A stretch of 64,000 bases of DNA, from NCBI RefSeq assembly GCF_007993755.1, contig NZ_CP042467.1:4736001-4800000 (forward strand). The letters run 5' to 3'. Positions within the stretch are counted from its first letter, which is position 1; every line of letters begins with the position of its first letter. Source of the stretch: Microvenator marinus. GTDB lineage: Bacteria; Myxococcota_A; Bradymonadia; Bradymonadales; Bradymonadaceae. Below, one piece after another: positions 33,732 through 42,900 of this stretch. The notes beneath the pieces were generated by a model, which saw only the letters and a list, made by a program, of their open reading frames with translations, was not told the origin of the DNA and searched no databases. The position numbers were made by a program, and so were the translations under genes.

Positions 33732-34313
33732 ATGAGCGAGGAAACTACCAGTGCAGAGCCTGGTCGGCGTCGGCGACGCCGCAGGCGTAAACGTGGGTCG
33801 GGCGGTGGCTCGAACCAGAATCAGTCCAACCGGTCAAACCGACCAAGTCAGAATCAAAACTCCAGAGATCAACGCTCGAATCAGCGGCGGTCAAAGACTC
33901 CGAACGAAAAGTTCGGTGGCCGAGATCCCGTGGCGCAGCTCGAGGTGGAAGACAATGTCCTCCCTCTCAACGCGTTTGAGCTCTTCTGCACGTATTATCT
34001 GGGGATTACCGCTGATAATGGGTTTAGAAAGCCCAATATGCGTGAGGTTGCACGGCGCTTCGACCGGTCCCCAAAAGAGATCGAGGACGCGCTCAAGGAA
34101 TGCGGGATGAGTCAGGATATTCTCAAGAAAATCTCTTGGGATATGTCGCTTGCGCAGCTCGATATTTCTGTGGCACCTGAAGGTATCGACAAGAAGGAAT
34201 TGGCCAAGAATCTCTTCGAAGAGTTCGTGGCTGAGAATCCACATTTTGTCGATTGGTCAGAACCTGAGATGGATGACCAAGACGATGATGATTATGATGA
34301 CGAAGAAGAATAA
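33732..34313 (+). CDS. Arg-rich, acidic-tailed protein of unknown function
   Basis: 193 aa. After MSEETTSAEPG there is a run of eight Arg, then a Gly/Ser/Asn/Gln-rich disordered stretch to about residue 75, a folded helical domain (80-165), and a C-terminal tail of about 15 Asp/Glu. The Arg-rich N-terminus suggests nucleic-acid or membrane-surface binding; the tail could compete with it. GAGGAAGAG lies just before ATG 33732. It is followed 15 bases later by a response regulator. No family was recognised. The 244 bases between 33488 and 33731 hold one stem-loop and nothing else clear. Confidence 0.6.
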   Translation: MSEETTSAEPGRRRRRRRRKRGSGGGSNQNQSNRSNRPSQNQNSRDQRSNQRRSKTPNEKFGGRDPVAQLEVEDNVLPLNAFELFCTYYLGITADNGFRKPNMREVARRFDRSPKEIEDALKECGMSQDILKKISWDMSLAQLDISVAPEGIDKKELAKNLFEEFVAENPHFVDWSEPEMDDQDDDDYDDEEE

Positions 34314-34328
34314 TCCCGAGGCAGTGTC

Positions 34329-34766
34329 ATGAGCGAAGAGCAAGACGAGCTCAATTTTGGGGAACCTTCTGAGAGAAGTCGGCCCCTGATTCTATTGGCC
34401 GATGACGATCCTGAGATTCGGCGCCTTCTCACCACGTTCTTCGAAGATCAGGATTGTGATCTCATCGAAGCATCGGACGGCGCCTTGGCGTTGGAGAATA
34501 TCATTCTTCACCGCCCAAATCTGGTGATTCTCGACGTGATGATGCCAGAGTTGAACGGCTGGCAAATCTGCAAGTACGTCAAATCCAGGGACGGTTTTGA
34601 AAGCGTAGGAATCATCATGTTGACCGCCATTGGGCCGGTCAATAATGAGATGACTTCGCCCCTCTTCGGCGCCGATGATTATATCGACAAGCCATTCGAT
34701 TTTGAGGAGCTTGAGTTCAAAGTGCGTAAAGTGCTTTCCGAACGAAAAGGCCCTCAGGTCGGCTAA
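34329..34766 (+). CDS. Single-domain response regulator
   Basis: 145 aa, receiver domain only (20-140). Asp triad at 25-27, phospho-acceptor Asp69 in LDVMMPE, Thr99 and Lys121 in DKPFD. A 19-aa N-terminal extension precedes the domain. With no output domain, it probably acts by protein contact or as a phosphate sink. The GspF-like and Arg-rich genes lie upstream; the stop is 7 bases from the convergent FHA gene. Confidence 0.88.
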   Translation: MSEEQDELNFGEPSERSRPLILLADDDPEIRRLLTTFFEDQDCDLIEASDGALALENIILHRPNLVILDVMMPELNGWQICKYVKSRDGFESVGIIMLTAIGPVNNEMTSPLFGADDYIDKPFDFEELEFKVRKVLSERKGPQVG

Positions 34767-34773
34767 ACGCCTC

Positions 34774-37008
34774 CTAAAGTTCCTTCAACATATTCTGGGC
34801 TTTTTGATACGTGGTGTCGGACTTCGGCAACATGGTCATGATGGTGCGGCAATGCGCCGCCGCCTGTGCCGGATTAGATTTTCTCTCGCCCGCCGCCTTG
34901 ATGTAGAGGTTGCGCGCCTCAACGAGTAGTTTGGCCTGTAAATCGGATGCCTTTGCATTCTTGGAATCTAGCTTTTGTGCCTCGGTTTGAAGCGCAAAGG
35001 CCTTGGCAAATTCTTTGCGGCTCAACTGCTCAAGTCCCCGAGCTGCCTTCGCTTCAGCAAGCCCTTTTGAGATCTCGTTGAAGAAGTACCCACGGTTTCC
35101 AGAGACGGCGGCATCCGCGCGTCTGGCACTCGTAAAGTCCTTCTCAGCCTGGCTCCACTTCTTAGCTTCAAGAGCAGACTCCGCCGCGCCATAAGCCTTC
35201 TCAAAGGTCGAGATATTCTTCGCTGTGCGTCGAGCGCGATCAGCAAGCGCTCCGTCATTTTGCTTGGCCAGATCCTCGAAGAAGGCTTCAGCCGCTTTGA
35301 AGTCCTTTGCGCGATAGAGCCTAAACCCTTCTGTAAAGTTCACTGCTTTACCCGAACCCGACGAGCTTGGGGCATCCGTCGCAAACGGGTCGATCGCGCC
35401 GGTCTTTTGAGGGGCGCTGCGCGTGGCGGCCGCCACACGGCGCGCTTCTTCCTGCGCCTTTTTCTCCTCTTCCTCAGCCTCCAAAGCGTCGATCTGGCCC
35501 CGAAGCTCTAGCGCGCCTGTATGGTCCGGCACGCGGTCGAGAATCTCTTGAACCTTCTCCCGCGCGCTATCGAACGCGAGCTCGGTGGTGTCTCGTTGAG
35601 CCTCGGTAAAGAGTTCGTCAATCTCGCGCGTCTTCGGCGACCGAATCAGGCTTTGCGCCTGGGTGTAGTAGACGCTCTGAGATGGAATTTGGGCTACGGC
35701 TTCGCGAGCCCGCGTCATATCGCCCTCAGCCACCGAGCGCTCAGCCTCACTGAGTAGTTTCTCAGCGATGCGCTCGCGCTTAATCCGGCTAATCTGTTGT
35801 TCAACCTGGAGGTTTGGATCGAGCTCAGCCGCCTCCACAAAGAGTGCCTCCGCGCTTTCCCAATCTCGGATCTTTGTGGCCTCAACCCCAGCAAAATAGC
35901 GCTGTCCGGCGAGCTCGCCCGTGGGCGCTTGTGCGTCAGCGGTGGTGTTCTTGGTGGCGAGAATCCAAAAGATCCCGACGACGACGATTAGTGTCAGTAC
36001 GCCCGCCAAGATAGTGGCTGCGGTGAAGATACGCGTCAGATCTGGACCACCATTCCGGATGACCTGAGCACCGGTCTGATCGGCCGGCGGAGGTGATGTA
36101 GTGAGAGCTGCAGGAATCACACGGCGGTTTCTGGATGGGCTTGGCGCGTTGCCTTGAATCAGGAACTGAAATGTGGTTTTGCCGATCTCGATGCGGTCGC
36201 CATGAAAGAGGTCAGCCTCACGGATTCGTGTGCCATTGAGAAGGGTGCCATTGATCGATTGAAGATCACGCACGGAATACGAGTCGTCCGTATTCTTTAT
36301 GATCTCGATATGCTGCCGGCTCGCCGCGAGGTCATGGATGATGATGGCGTTGGTATCGCCTCGGCCCACAGTGGCCCTCAAACCTGTGACAAAGAACTCC
36401 TGGCCCGTATTCGGCCCTGCCAAAACAAGGAGCTTGGGGACCGCGGTATCGGACTCAAACGGCGAGTTGATGAGTTCCGTCTTTAAGCCTTCGAGGTCCG
36501 AGATGTCTAGCTCTTCCTCCTCGTCTTCGGCCGGCGCCGGCATCTGGCGGTTTATCGGCGACGGTAGCGCGGCAGTCGAAGCAAAAGGCAGCGAGAACTC
36601 AGGTCCTTGGGACTCTTCAACCGCGCCGAGCGCTTGGGTTGGCAAATGGCCGATTGCCTCAACGGGTTTTGAGTCGAACTTTGCGAACATCGAAGGATGT
36701 TCTTCCACAAGAGGAGCGCCGATCTCGGTACGAGCGCTCTCAAAATCAGACGATTCGGAGAGATCCGCCATCTGAGTCTTTTCGTCCTCAAATTCCTCTG
36801 ATGCCTCCTCTAGAATGTCACCTGCAGACAATTCGTCCAGGTCCACCGGTAGATTGTCAAAACTATCGTCGTGCCCGACATCCGCGATCGCCGAAAGCGT
36901 GGGCTTTGGAGTGGATTCCGTGCCGGGAAGGGCCGGTGGTGGTAGGCGCATTCCAACCCCCAAAAGGGTCTTCTTGGGCCCCCGAGGCTTTCCCTTCTCA
37001 TCAGACAT
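34774..37008 (-). CDS. FHA-domain membrane protein with TPR-like repeats
   Basis: 744 aa. An acidic, disordered region (to about 185), an FHA domain (about 190-285; VGRGDTNAIII, SRQHIEI, SINGTLLNG), a single membrane segment near 330-352, and a long helical, TPR-like C-terminal region with Ala/Glu/Lys-rich helices. The FHA domain binds phosphothreonine, pointing to Ser/Thr kinase signalling; the C-terminal part would be outside the cytoplasm. ATG 37006-37008 follows a good promoter (37036-37064). It is divergent from the histidine kinase gene. Confidence 0.85.
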   Translation of the reverse strand: MSDEKGKPRGPKKTLLGVGMRLPPPALPGTESTPKPTLSAIADVGHDDSFDNLPVDLDELSAGDILEEASEEFEDEKTQMADLSESSDFESARTEIGAPLVEEHPSMFAKFDSKPVEAIGHLPTQALGAVEESQGPEFSLPFASTAALPSPINRQMPAPAEDEEEELDISDLEGLKTELINSPFESDTAVPKLLVLAGPNTGQEFFVTGLRATVGRGDTNAIIIHDLAASRQHIEIIKNTDDSYSVRDLQSINGTLLNGTRIREADLFHGDRIEIGKTTFQFLIQGNAPSPSRNRRVIPAALTTSPPPADQTGAQVIRNGGPDLTRIFTAATILAGVLTLIVVVGIFWILATKNTTADAQAPTGELAGQRYFAGVEATKIRDWESAEALFVEAAELDPNLQVEQQISRIKRERIAEKLLSEAERSVAEGDMTRAREAVAQIPSQSVYYTQAQSLIRSPKTREIDELFTEAQRDTTELAFDSAREKVQEILDRVPDHTGALELRGQIDALEAEEEEKKAQEEARRVAAATRSAPQKTGAIDPFATDAPSSSGSGKAVNFTEGFRLYRAKDFKAAEAFFEDLAKQNDGALADRARRTAKNISTFEKAYGAAESALEAKKWSQAEKDFTSARRADAAVSGNRGYFFNEISKGLAEAKAARGLEQLSRKEFAKAFALQTEAQKLDSKNAKASDLQAKLLVEARNLYIKAAGERKSNPAQAAAHCRTIMTMLPKSDTTYQKAQNMLKEL

Positions 37009-37035
37009 GTGTTGTTTCGAAGTCTTCGTTGCCTC

Positions 37036-37064
37036 AGAGTATCGGCAGAGCGTGGGTGCGTCAA
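37036..37064 (-). promoter_or_regulatory. Sigma-70-like promoter for the FHA gene
   Basis: On the minus strand TTGACG (37059-37064) and TACTCT (37036-37041) are 17 bases apart. The -35 matches 5 of 6; the -10 3 of 6. Transcription would start near 37029. Confidence 0.4.
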
Positions 37065-37075
37065 CGAAACCCACG
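37051..37075. promoter_or_regulatory. Inverted repeat in the divergent FHA/histidine kinase promoter
   Basis: CGTGGGT - 11 bases - ACCCACG, a perfect 7-bp repeat covering the -35 of the FHA promoter and lying 25 bases before the histidine kinase start. Candidate operator for a shared regulator, perhaps the adjacent two-component system. Confidence 0.4.
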
Positions 37076-37099
37076 TTTGCGAGCCAGTTATTCCAGTCT

Positions 37100-38581
37100 A
37101 TGATGCCACCCATGCGATCATTGCGCACAAAAATTACCGCGGCGTTCCTTGCACCTACGCTTATCATTGTGCTCCTCTTTGGGCTCTTGACCTACTTCGC
37201 ATCGAGGCAGGGCCTAGAGGACGAGCTCGGGCGTCGTCTGATTTCCGTGGGGCAAACACTCTCTTCTCAGCTCTCAGACGTAGACGTTGAGCAGATCAGC
37301 CGGCTCACAGAAGACAACGGCAGGGTCATCGCGAGGCTCAAGGATCGTCTGACCAAGGCAAAAGACACGACCGGGGTGGAGCGGGTTTTTCTATTCAACA
37401 AAGAGTTGAAAAGCCTTGTGGATACTCAGGAGACCGCGTTTGGGCAGGTGCTTCATGCCCAGGCCGCCGATTCAGTGGAGCTCGAACGAGTCTTTGCGCA
37501 CGCGGAGCCGCGCACGAGCGTGCTCTTCGCCGGCCCTGAGGGAACGCTCTACAAGACGGGATACGCACCGGTGATGCGCGAAGGCGAAGTTGTGGCGGTC
37601 ATCGGCGTGGAGGCCAGCGCCGAGTTCTTTGTTCTCCTGCGAAACTTCGCGAGCGTCATGACCTTTCTGGGCCTCGTCGGGTTGTTGTTGATGATGCTCG
37701 TGTCTGCCGTGGTCTCCCGGCGAATCACAAAGCCAGTTCGGGCCCTTGTGGCGTCCGCAGACAATCTTGGAAAAGGCGATTATATCACTCCGATCCCGAG
37801 CCCGGCGGGCCGCTGGCGAGATGAGATCGCGCTCTTGAGTGAGTCCTTCGAGGAGATGCGCAAAGAGGTTCTTTCGCGCGACCGTCAGACTCAGATGATG
37901 CTCTCGGGAATCGCCCATGAGGTCAGAAACCCGCTCGGCGGCATGAAGCTCTTTGTTGGCCTTCTCAAGGAGGATCTGAGTGACCGGCCGGATGAATCTG
38001 AGAAAGTTCAGAAGATCGAGCGCGAGCTCAACTATTTGGACCGAGTCGTGACCGATTTCTTGGACTTTGCGAGGCATCAAGCCCCAGATATGGAGCGCTT
38101 CCGCGCGGCTACACTCCTGGGCGAGATCGACTCCTTGATGAGCGCTGAGTGTGCCGGTGTGGGTGCGCGTATTGAGTTGGCGTGTGAGCCCGAAGAAGTG
38201 GAGCTCACGGCGGATAGGCAAAAGCTCCGAAGGGCCATCATCAATTGTGTACGAAACGCCTACCAGGCGTGTGAGACCAGCGATGTCACTATTCGAATCG
38301 AGGTTAAAGAGGTCGGTGAAAGGCGCCATATCGAGATCAGCGACAACGGCCCCGGAATTCCCGAAGACACGCTCAAGGAGATTCTCACGCCCTTCTTTAC
38401 GACTAAGGAGAAAGGGAGCGGGCTCGGACTCTCGCTCACCAATCGAATCATGGAGGAGCACGGGGGCTCGATGTCCATCGAAAGTGAGGTCGGAAGCGGC
38501 ACCACCGTAAGGTTTGATCTGCCGTTTAACGCCGAGATTGAGGCCGAAGAGATGAACATTCCAGAAGGGTGGTTGGGATGA
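37100..38581 (+). CDS. Membrane sensor histidine kinase (NtrB-like kinase core)
   Basis: 493 aa. Membrane segment 12-32, a periplasmic sensor of about 145 aa (CACHE-like, ending YAPVMREGEVVAVIGVE), a second membrane segment near 180-203, HAMP (204-258), then HisKA with His273 in GIAHEVRNPL and a HATPase domain (N-box NCVRNAYQ, DNGPGIP, TTKEKGSGLGLS). Predicted to phosphorylate the sigma-54 activator encoded 67 bases downstream. ATG at 37100 is taken as start because it leads into the membrane segment; the frame is open further upstream but overlaps the FHA gene. Confidence 0.88.
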   Translation: MMPPMRSLRTKITAAFLAPTLIIVLLFGLLTYFASRQGLEDELGRRLISVGQTLSSQLSDVDVEQISRLTEDNGRVIARLKDRLTKAKDTTGVERVFLFNKELKSLVDTQETAFGQVLHAQAADSVELERVFAHAEPRTSVLFAGPEGTLYKTGYAPVMREGEVVAVIGVEASAEFFVLLRNFASVMTFLGLVGLLLMMLVSAVVSRRITKPVRALVASADNLGKGDYITPIPSPAGRWRDEIALLSESFEEMRKEVLSRDRQTQMMLSGIAHEVRNPLGGMKLFVGLLKEDLSDRPDESEKVQKIERELNYLDRVVTDFLDFARHQAPDMERFRAATLLGEIDSLMSAECAGVGARIELACEPEEVELTADRQKLRRAIINCVRNAYQACETSDVTIRIEVKEVGERRHIEISDNGPGIPEDTLKEILTPFFTTKEKGSGLGLSLTNRIMEEHGGSMSIESEVGSGTTVRFDLPFNAEIEAEEMNIPEGWLG

Positions 38582-38648
38582 GCGGCTTTGCTAGATTGCA
38601 AGCGCTCCTGCTGCTATAAGCCGTTTCAATTAGAGAGAGAGAAAAGCC

Positions 38649-40055
38649 ATGGCACGGATATTAGTGGTTGAAGACAATGCGACCCTTCGAGAAGGGATTG
38701 TCCAAGTCTTAAAGCGAATGGGGCACGAAACCATTGACGCCCCGAACGGCAAGGTGGGCCTTAGCTCATGGGAATCTGAGAAACCCGATATGGTGATCAG
38801 CGACCTCAAGATGGACCAGATGGATGGGATGGACCTGCTTAAGGCCATCCTGAATCGGGATCCCGAGGCGGTGATTATGATCGTGACGGCCTTTGGGAGC
38901 ATCGAGAAGGCTGTTGAAGCCATGCAGGCTGGTGCCTACGATTTCTTGCCCAAGCCATTCCCGCCCGATTTGTTGCGTTCCAAAGTAGAGCGAGCCCTTC
39001 AGATGAAGGACCAACGCCAGAAGAACGAACGGCTGGTGCGTGAAAACGAGATGCTGCGCGACGACGCGAAACTCACCGATGCCGTCTCGATTGTGGGTCA
39101 GTCGGACATCATGGCGGATGTCTTCCAGAAGATCCGCAAGATCGCGCCCACGGATTCAACCGTGCATATCTACGGGGAATCCGGGACGGGCAAGGAGCTT
39201 GTGGCGCGCGCCATTCACGAAAATTCCCAGCGAGCTCACGGCCCGTTCATCAAGGTCAACTGCTCCGCGCTCGCTGAGTCCTTGCTTGAGTCAGAGCTTT
39301 TTGGTCATGAGAAGGGCTCCTTTACCGGCGCTGCAAAACAGAAGCTCGGCCGATTCGAGCTCGCCGATGGCGGCACCATCTTCCTCGACGAGATTGGCGA
39401 TGTCTCACAGACCATCCAGCTCAAGCTCCTGCGCGTGCTCCAAGAGCGGCAGTTTGAGCGCGTAGGCGGTGAAGAGACTGTTCGTGTGGATGTTAGAATC
39501 GTGACTGCGACCAACAAAGACCTTAAAGAAGAGGTCAAAGAAGGGCGATTCAGAGAGGACCTTTTCTACCGCTTGGCCATCATCCCGATTGAGCTTCCGT
39601 CGCTTCGAGAGCGCGTAGAGGACGTCAATCCATTGGTGGAGCACTTTTTGGAAAAGCTCCGGGTCCGAACCCATAAACGCGTTGACCATATCTCGCCGCA
39701 GGCCATGCATATGCTCAAGCAATACCGGTGGCCGGGCAATGTTCGAGAGCTCGAAAATGTGATTGAGCACGCCATGGTTTTTGCCGATGGCAACACCATT
39801 GAGATCGACGACCTCCCGCCGGTAATCACCGGAAAGCGCAACGAAGACCACCTGGCAATTCCGGATGGGGACCGCCCACTCCCGGACATTCTTGAGGATC
39901 TCGAGCGCCAGCTCATCATGCGAGCCTATCGAAAGGCAAAAGGCGTCAAGACCGAGACGGCGCGCCTGCTTGGGATCAAAGCCAGCGCGCTCTATTACAA
40001 GCTCGAGAAGTACGGCATCGACACAGACGGTCCTCCAGATGACTCGGATGACTAG
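38649..40055 (+). CDS. NtrC-family sigma-54-dependent response regulator
   Basis: 468 aa. Receiver 4-116 with Asp52 and Lys102, AAA+ domain 145-385 with Walker A GESGTGKE (176-183) and the sigma-54 contact loop GSFTGA (223-228; Ser for the usual Ala), and a C-terminal Fis-type helix-turn-helix ([17 protein letters not shown]). Activates RNA polymerase carrying sigma-54 after phosphorylation, most likely by the kinase encoded upstream. Targets unknown; a sigma-54-like element precedes the biotin carboxylase operon at 24876. Confidence 0.9.
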   Translation: MARILVVEDNATLREGIVQVLKRMGHETIDAPNGKVGLSSWESEKPDMVISDLKMDQMDGMDLLKAILNRDPEAVIMIVTAFGSIEKAVEAMQAGAYDFLPKPFPPDLLRSKVERALQMKDQRQKNERLVRENEMLRDDAKLTDAVSIVGQSDIMADVFQKIRKIAPTDSTVHIYGESGTGKELVARAIHENSQRAHGPFIKVNCSALAESLLESELFGHEKGSFTGAAKQKLGRFELADGGTIFLDEIGDVSQTIQLKLLRVLQERQFERVGGEETVRVDVRIVTATNKDLKEEVKEGRFREDLFYRLAIIPIELPSLRERVEDVNPLVEHFLEKLRVRTHKRVDHISPQAMHMLKQYRWPGNVRELENVIEHAMVFADGNTIEIDDLPPVITGKRNEDHLAIPDGDRPLPDILEDLERQLIMRAYRKAKGVKTETARLLGIKASALYYKLEKYGIDTDGPPDDSDD

Positions 40056-40144
40056 ACCAAATAGGGCTTTCCTTGCGCGTTTGTGTGCACGGGTATAGCT
40101 TCGCGAATAAAGAGACTTCTAATGGCTGAAATAAGGAGAAGGGC

Positions 40145-42127
40145 ATGAACCGATTTTATGTCGGAATGGTGGTAGCTGCGTTGACAGGCGTTTCAGGAAA
40201 TGCGCTTGCTCAGTCGTCGACTCGTGTACAGGTGGATCGCTTTGAGCCGCTCGGTGCGCAGGGAAGCACCATCCTCAACGTGGCGACCTCCGACGTCATG
40301 CCTCACGGCAATCCGCATTTTGGGCTCTTCGCGCATTATATGGATGACGCCCTCGTCCTGCGAGCTGACGGCGAAGAGACCTCGATCCTCGGGTCCTCTC
40401 TGAAGACCGAATTTTCGGCAGGTATCGGCCTCTGGAACTGGTTGGATATCAGCGTGACCTTACCGCTTGTGGCGTGGCAAGACGGCGAGCTCGGACCGCT
40501 CGGCGCCCCCGGCGAGTCGTTGGAGTCTCCGGTGCTGGGCGATGTGCGTGTGGTGCCTAGAATCCAGCTCGTCAATCACGAGAACTGGGGCGGCTTTGGG
40601 TTCGGTGTTGTCCCGATGGTCTCCGTGCCTACCGGAACGGCACTCAACACTGAGGGAGACTTGCGTTTCGAGCCACGCGCAGTGCTCGACTGGCGCCACG
40701 ATTCAGGCTTTCAGATCGCAACGAATATTGGCTATTCGTTCAGAGGCCAAGAAGACGTCTACAACCTTTACAAAGACGATGTGGTGCGCTGGTCCGTGGG
40801 TACCCGCGCACCGATCGTCGTGGAGGACCTGAACGTGGTGGCGTCCTTCTTCGGCGACGTGCCTCTCGACGATGATATCAACGTGGAACGCCCTCCTGGG
40901 CGACTCGACGAGCGCAGTGGCAATCCGTTGGAACTCGCCGGTGGTCTTGAGTACGGGGTCTCGGATTGGGTGATGACGCTCGGTGGTGGCGCCGGTCTGA
41001 ACGCAGGATTTGGCGCGCCGGATTTCCGCGTTTTCTTAGGGATCGGCTATACGCCGCTCGTTGCGGATATTGACGGTGACGGCATCATCGATAGCAAAGA
41101 CTCGTGCCCGAACGAGCCTGAGGATGTGGACGGCTACCAGGATACAGATGGATGCCCCGATCTGGACAACGACGGTGATGGCATCAATGACGCCGATGAC
41201 CAATGTCCAAACGAACCCGAAGATCTGGACGGTTTTGAGGACGAGAACGGCTGCCCAGATCCCGACAATGATGGCGACTCGATCGCCGATGTCCACGACC
41301 TCTGCCCGATGGAGGCAGGCGTCATGGAAAATCAAGGTTGTCCAATCGTAGATAAGGATGGTGACGGCATTCTCGACGCGGACGATAAGTGCCCAGAAGA
41401 GGCCGAGGACAAAGACGGATTCGAAGACGAAGACGGCTGTCCGGACCCCGACAACGACGCTGACGGAATCCCCGATGCGGAAGATAAATGTCCTGACGAG
41501 GCCGAAGATATGGACGGCTTCATGGATGATGACGGTTGCCCAGACTTGGACAACGACGCCGATGGAATTCCTGATACCGAAGACAAATGCCCGAACGATG
41601 CGGAAACCATCAACGGCGTGGATGACGAGGATGGCTGCCCTGATAAAGGTGCTTCTAAGGTCAAGATCACCACGACCAAGATCGAGATTTTGGACCGCGT
41701 CTACTTCGACACCGGCAAGGCCACCATCAAGAACCGAAGCTACAACCTGCTCAATCAGGTCGCGAGCATCTTGAAGGCTAACCCGCAGGTCACAAAGATT
41801 CAGATCGAAGGCCACACGGATAACGTGGGCAATGACGACGCCAACCAGAAGCTCAGCCAAGAACGTGCCGATTCGGTCAAGGTTTACCTGAGCGCTCAGG
41901 GCATTGAGGAAGGTCGTCTTGAGGCCATCGGCTACGGCGAGGCGAAGCCAATCGCAGACAACGCCAACGCGGCCGGTCGTGACCAAAACCGACGCGTGGA
42001 GTTCACCATCGCTGAGGTCAACGGCAAGCCTGTTTCCGGAGACGGTCCCGTAGTGATCGAGAAGGAAGAAGTCATCGAAGAGGGTGCTGAAGGCGAGGGC
42101 GCGAGCGAGGAAGAGAAGAGTGAGTGA
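40145..42127 (+). CDS. OmpA-family outer-membrane protein with thrombospondin type-3 repeats
   Basis: 660 aa. Signal peptide ending GNALAQ; residues 25-305 form a beta-strand-rich barrel; 306-500 carry about seven TSP3 calcium-binding repeats (D-x-D-G-D-G-I-x-D-x-x-D-x-C-P); 505-620 are an OmpA/MotB peptidoglycan-binding domain (IEGHTDNVG, Asp and Arg ligands). It links the outer membrane to the wall. AAGGAG precedes ATG 40145. The next gene starts inside its stop codon. Acid-rich C-terminal tail of about 25 aa. Confidence 0.88.
   Translation: MNRFYVGMVVAALTGVSGNALAQSSTRVQVDRFEPLGAQGSTILNVATSDVMPHGNPHFGLFAHYMDDALVLRADGEETSILGSSLKTEFSAGIGLWNWLDISVTLPLVAWQDGELGPLGAPGESLESPVLGDVRVVPRIQLVNHENWGGFGFGVVPMVSVPTGTALNTEGDLRFEPRAVLDWRHDSGFQIATNIGYSFRGQEDVYNLYKDDVVRWSVGTRAPIVVEDLNVVASFFGDVPLDDDINVERPPGRLDERSGNPLELAGGLEYGVSDWVMTLGGGAGLNAGFGAPDFRVFLGIGYTPLVADIDGDGIIDSKDSCPNEPEDVDGYQDTDGCPDLDNDGDGINDADDQCPNEPEDLDGFEDENGCPDPDNDGDSIADVHDLCPMEAGVMENQGCPIVDKDGDGILDADDKCPEEAEDKDGFEDEDGCPDPDNDADGIPDAEDKCPDEAEDMDGFMDDDGCPDLDNDADGIPDTEDKCPNDAETINGVDDEDGCPDKGASKVKITTTKIEILDRVYFDTGKATIKNRSYNLLNQVASILKANPQVTKIQIEGHTDNVGNDDANQKLSQERADSVKVYLSAQGIEEGRLEAIGYGEAKPIADNANAAGRDQNRRVEFTIAEVNGKPVSGDGPVVIEKEEVIEEGAEGEGASEEEKSE
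41065..41650 (+). repeat. Thrombospondin type-3 repeat block in the OmpA gene
   Basis: Tandem coding repeats of about 24-48 bases with GACGGxATxxxxGAxGCGGAxGAxAAxTGCCC-like units. Asp-rich loops bind calcium. Confidence 0.75.
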
Positions 42128-42899
42128 GCTCCTGATTCGGAATGAAGAGGCGGTTCGGTGGTTGATCCTCAACCGTCCGGAAGCGAGGAACGCGTTCACG
42201 GACGAGATGACCGCCGCGATTATCGAGGCGCTCAAAGATGCTGCTGAAGACTCAAGCGTCCGCGTGGTGGTCGTCGCGGCCAATGGCAGCGCGTTTAGTG
42301 CCGGTGGCGACCTCGAAGCCATGGTGAACAGAACGGGCATGTTTGCCGGTGATGCCGCCGAGCTCCGTGACGCCTATATGCGTGGCCTTCAAGCGCAGTC
42401 GCGTGCTTTCCAGGCCTTTGAGAAGCCGGTCATTGCTGCCATCAACGGCCCAGCGATTGGCGCCGGCCTTGGGCTCGCCCTGCATGCTGATATTCGGATC
42501 GCCAGCGAAAGGGCCAAGCTAGGTGCGACGTTTGCCAAGGTTGGGCTCATTCCCGGAGATGGGAGCGCGTATTTTTTGATTCGGGCGATTGGGTTTCCTC
42601 GAGCCTTAGAGCTCGTGTTGACCGGACGTGTGGTGGACGCCAATGCTGCCTTGAGCCTGGGGCTTGTGCACGAAGTGGTTGATGCCGACGAGCTAGAGGC
42701 CCGCGCTGGTGCGGTGGCGGCCGAGATCGCTGCCTTGCCTCCAAAAGCTGTAAAGCTCGCGAAGTCTCATATGTACCGCACAGCGCACCTGGACTCCGAT
42801 ACCGCGCTCCATCTGGCTGCCGCATACCAAGGGTTGGTCCAGTCCGGCGATGAGCACGTAGCGGCCGCACAGGCCGTTCTAGATTCTCTGAAGAGGTGA
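42120..42899 (+). CDS. Crotonase-superfamily protein (enoyl-CoA hydratase/isomerase-like)
   Basis: 259 aa. The oxyanion-hole segments SAFSAGGDLEAM and GPAIGAGLGLALHADIRIAS are present. The two catalytic Glu of classical hydratases are missing: the GAGLG stretch has Gly where Glu144 lies and ATFAKVGL has Phe where Glu164 lies. The PGDGSAYFL pattern recalls PaaG-type isomerases. Isomerase or another crotonase reaction is therefore more likely than hydration. GTG start at 42120 with GAGGAAGAGAAG upstream; overlaps the OmpA stop by eight bases. Confidence 0.78.
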   Translation: MSELLIRNEEAVRWLILNRPEARNAFTDEMTAAIIEALKDAAEDSSVRVVVVAANGSAFSAGGDLEAMVNRTGMFAGDAAELRDAYMRGLQAQSRAFQAFEKPVIAAINGPAIGAGLGLALHADIRIASERAKLGATFAKVGLIPGDGSAYFLIRAIGFPRALELVLTGRVVDANAALSLGLVHEVVDADELEARAGAVAAEIAALPPKAVKLAKSHMYRTAHLDSDTALHLAAAYQGLVQSGDEHVAAAQAVLDSLKR

Positions 42900-42900
42900 G

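Noticed and set aside
40060-40100. Possible TTGCGC/TATAGC promoter before the OmpA gene
   Set aside because: Spacing is only 15 bases and the -35 matches poorly.
41036-42340. 434-codon minus-strand open frame opposite the OmpA/TSP3 gene
   Set aside because: It arises from the regular Asp codons of the repeats, and the sense gene is certain.
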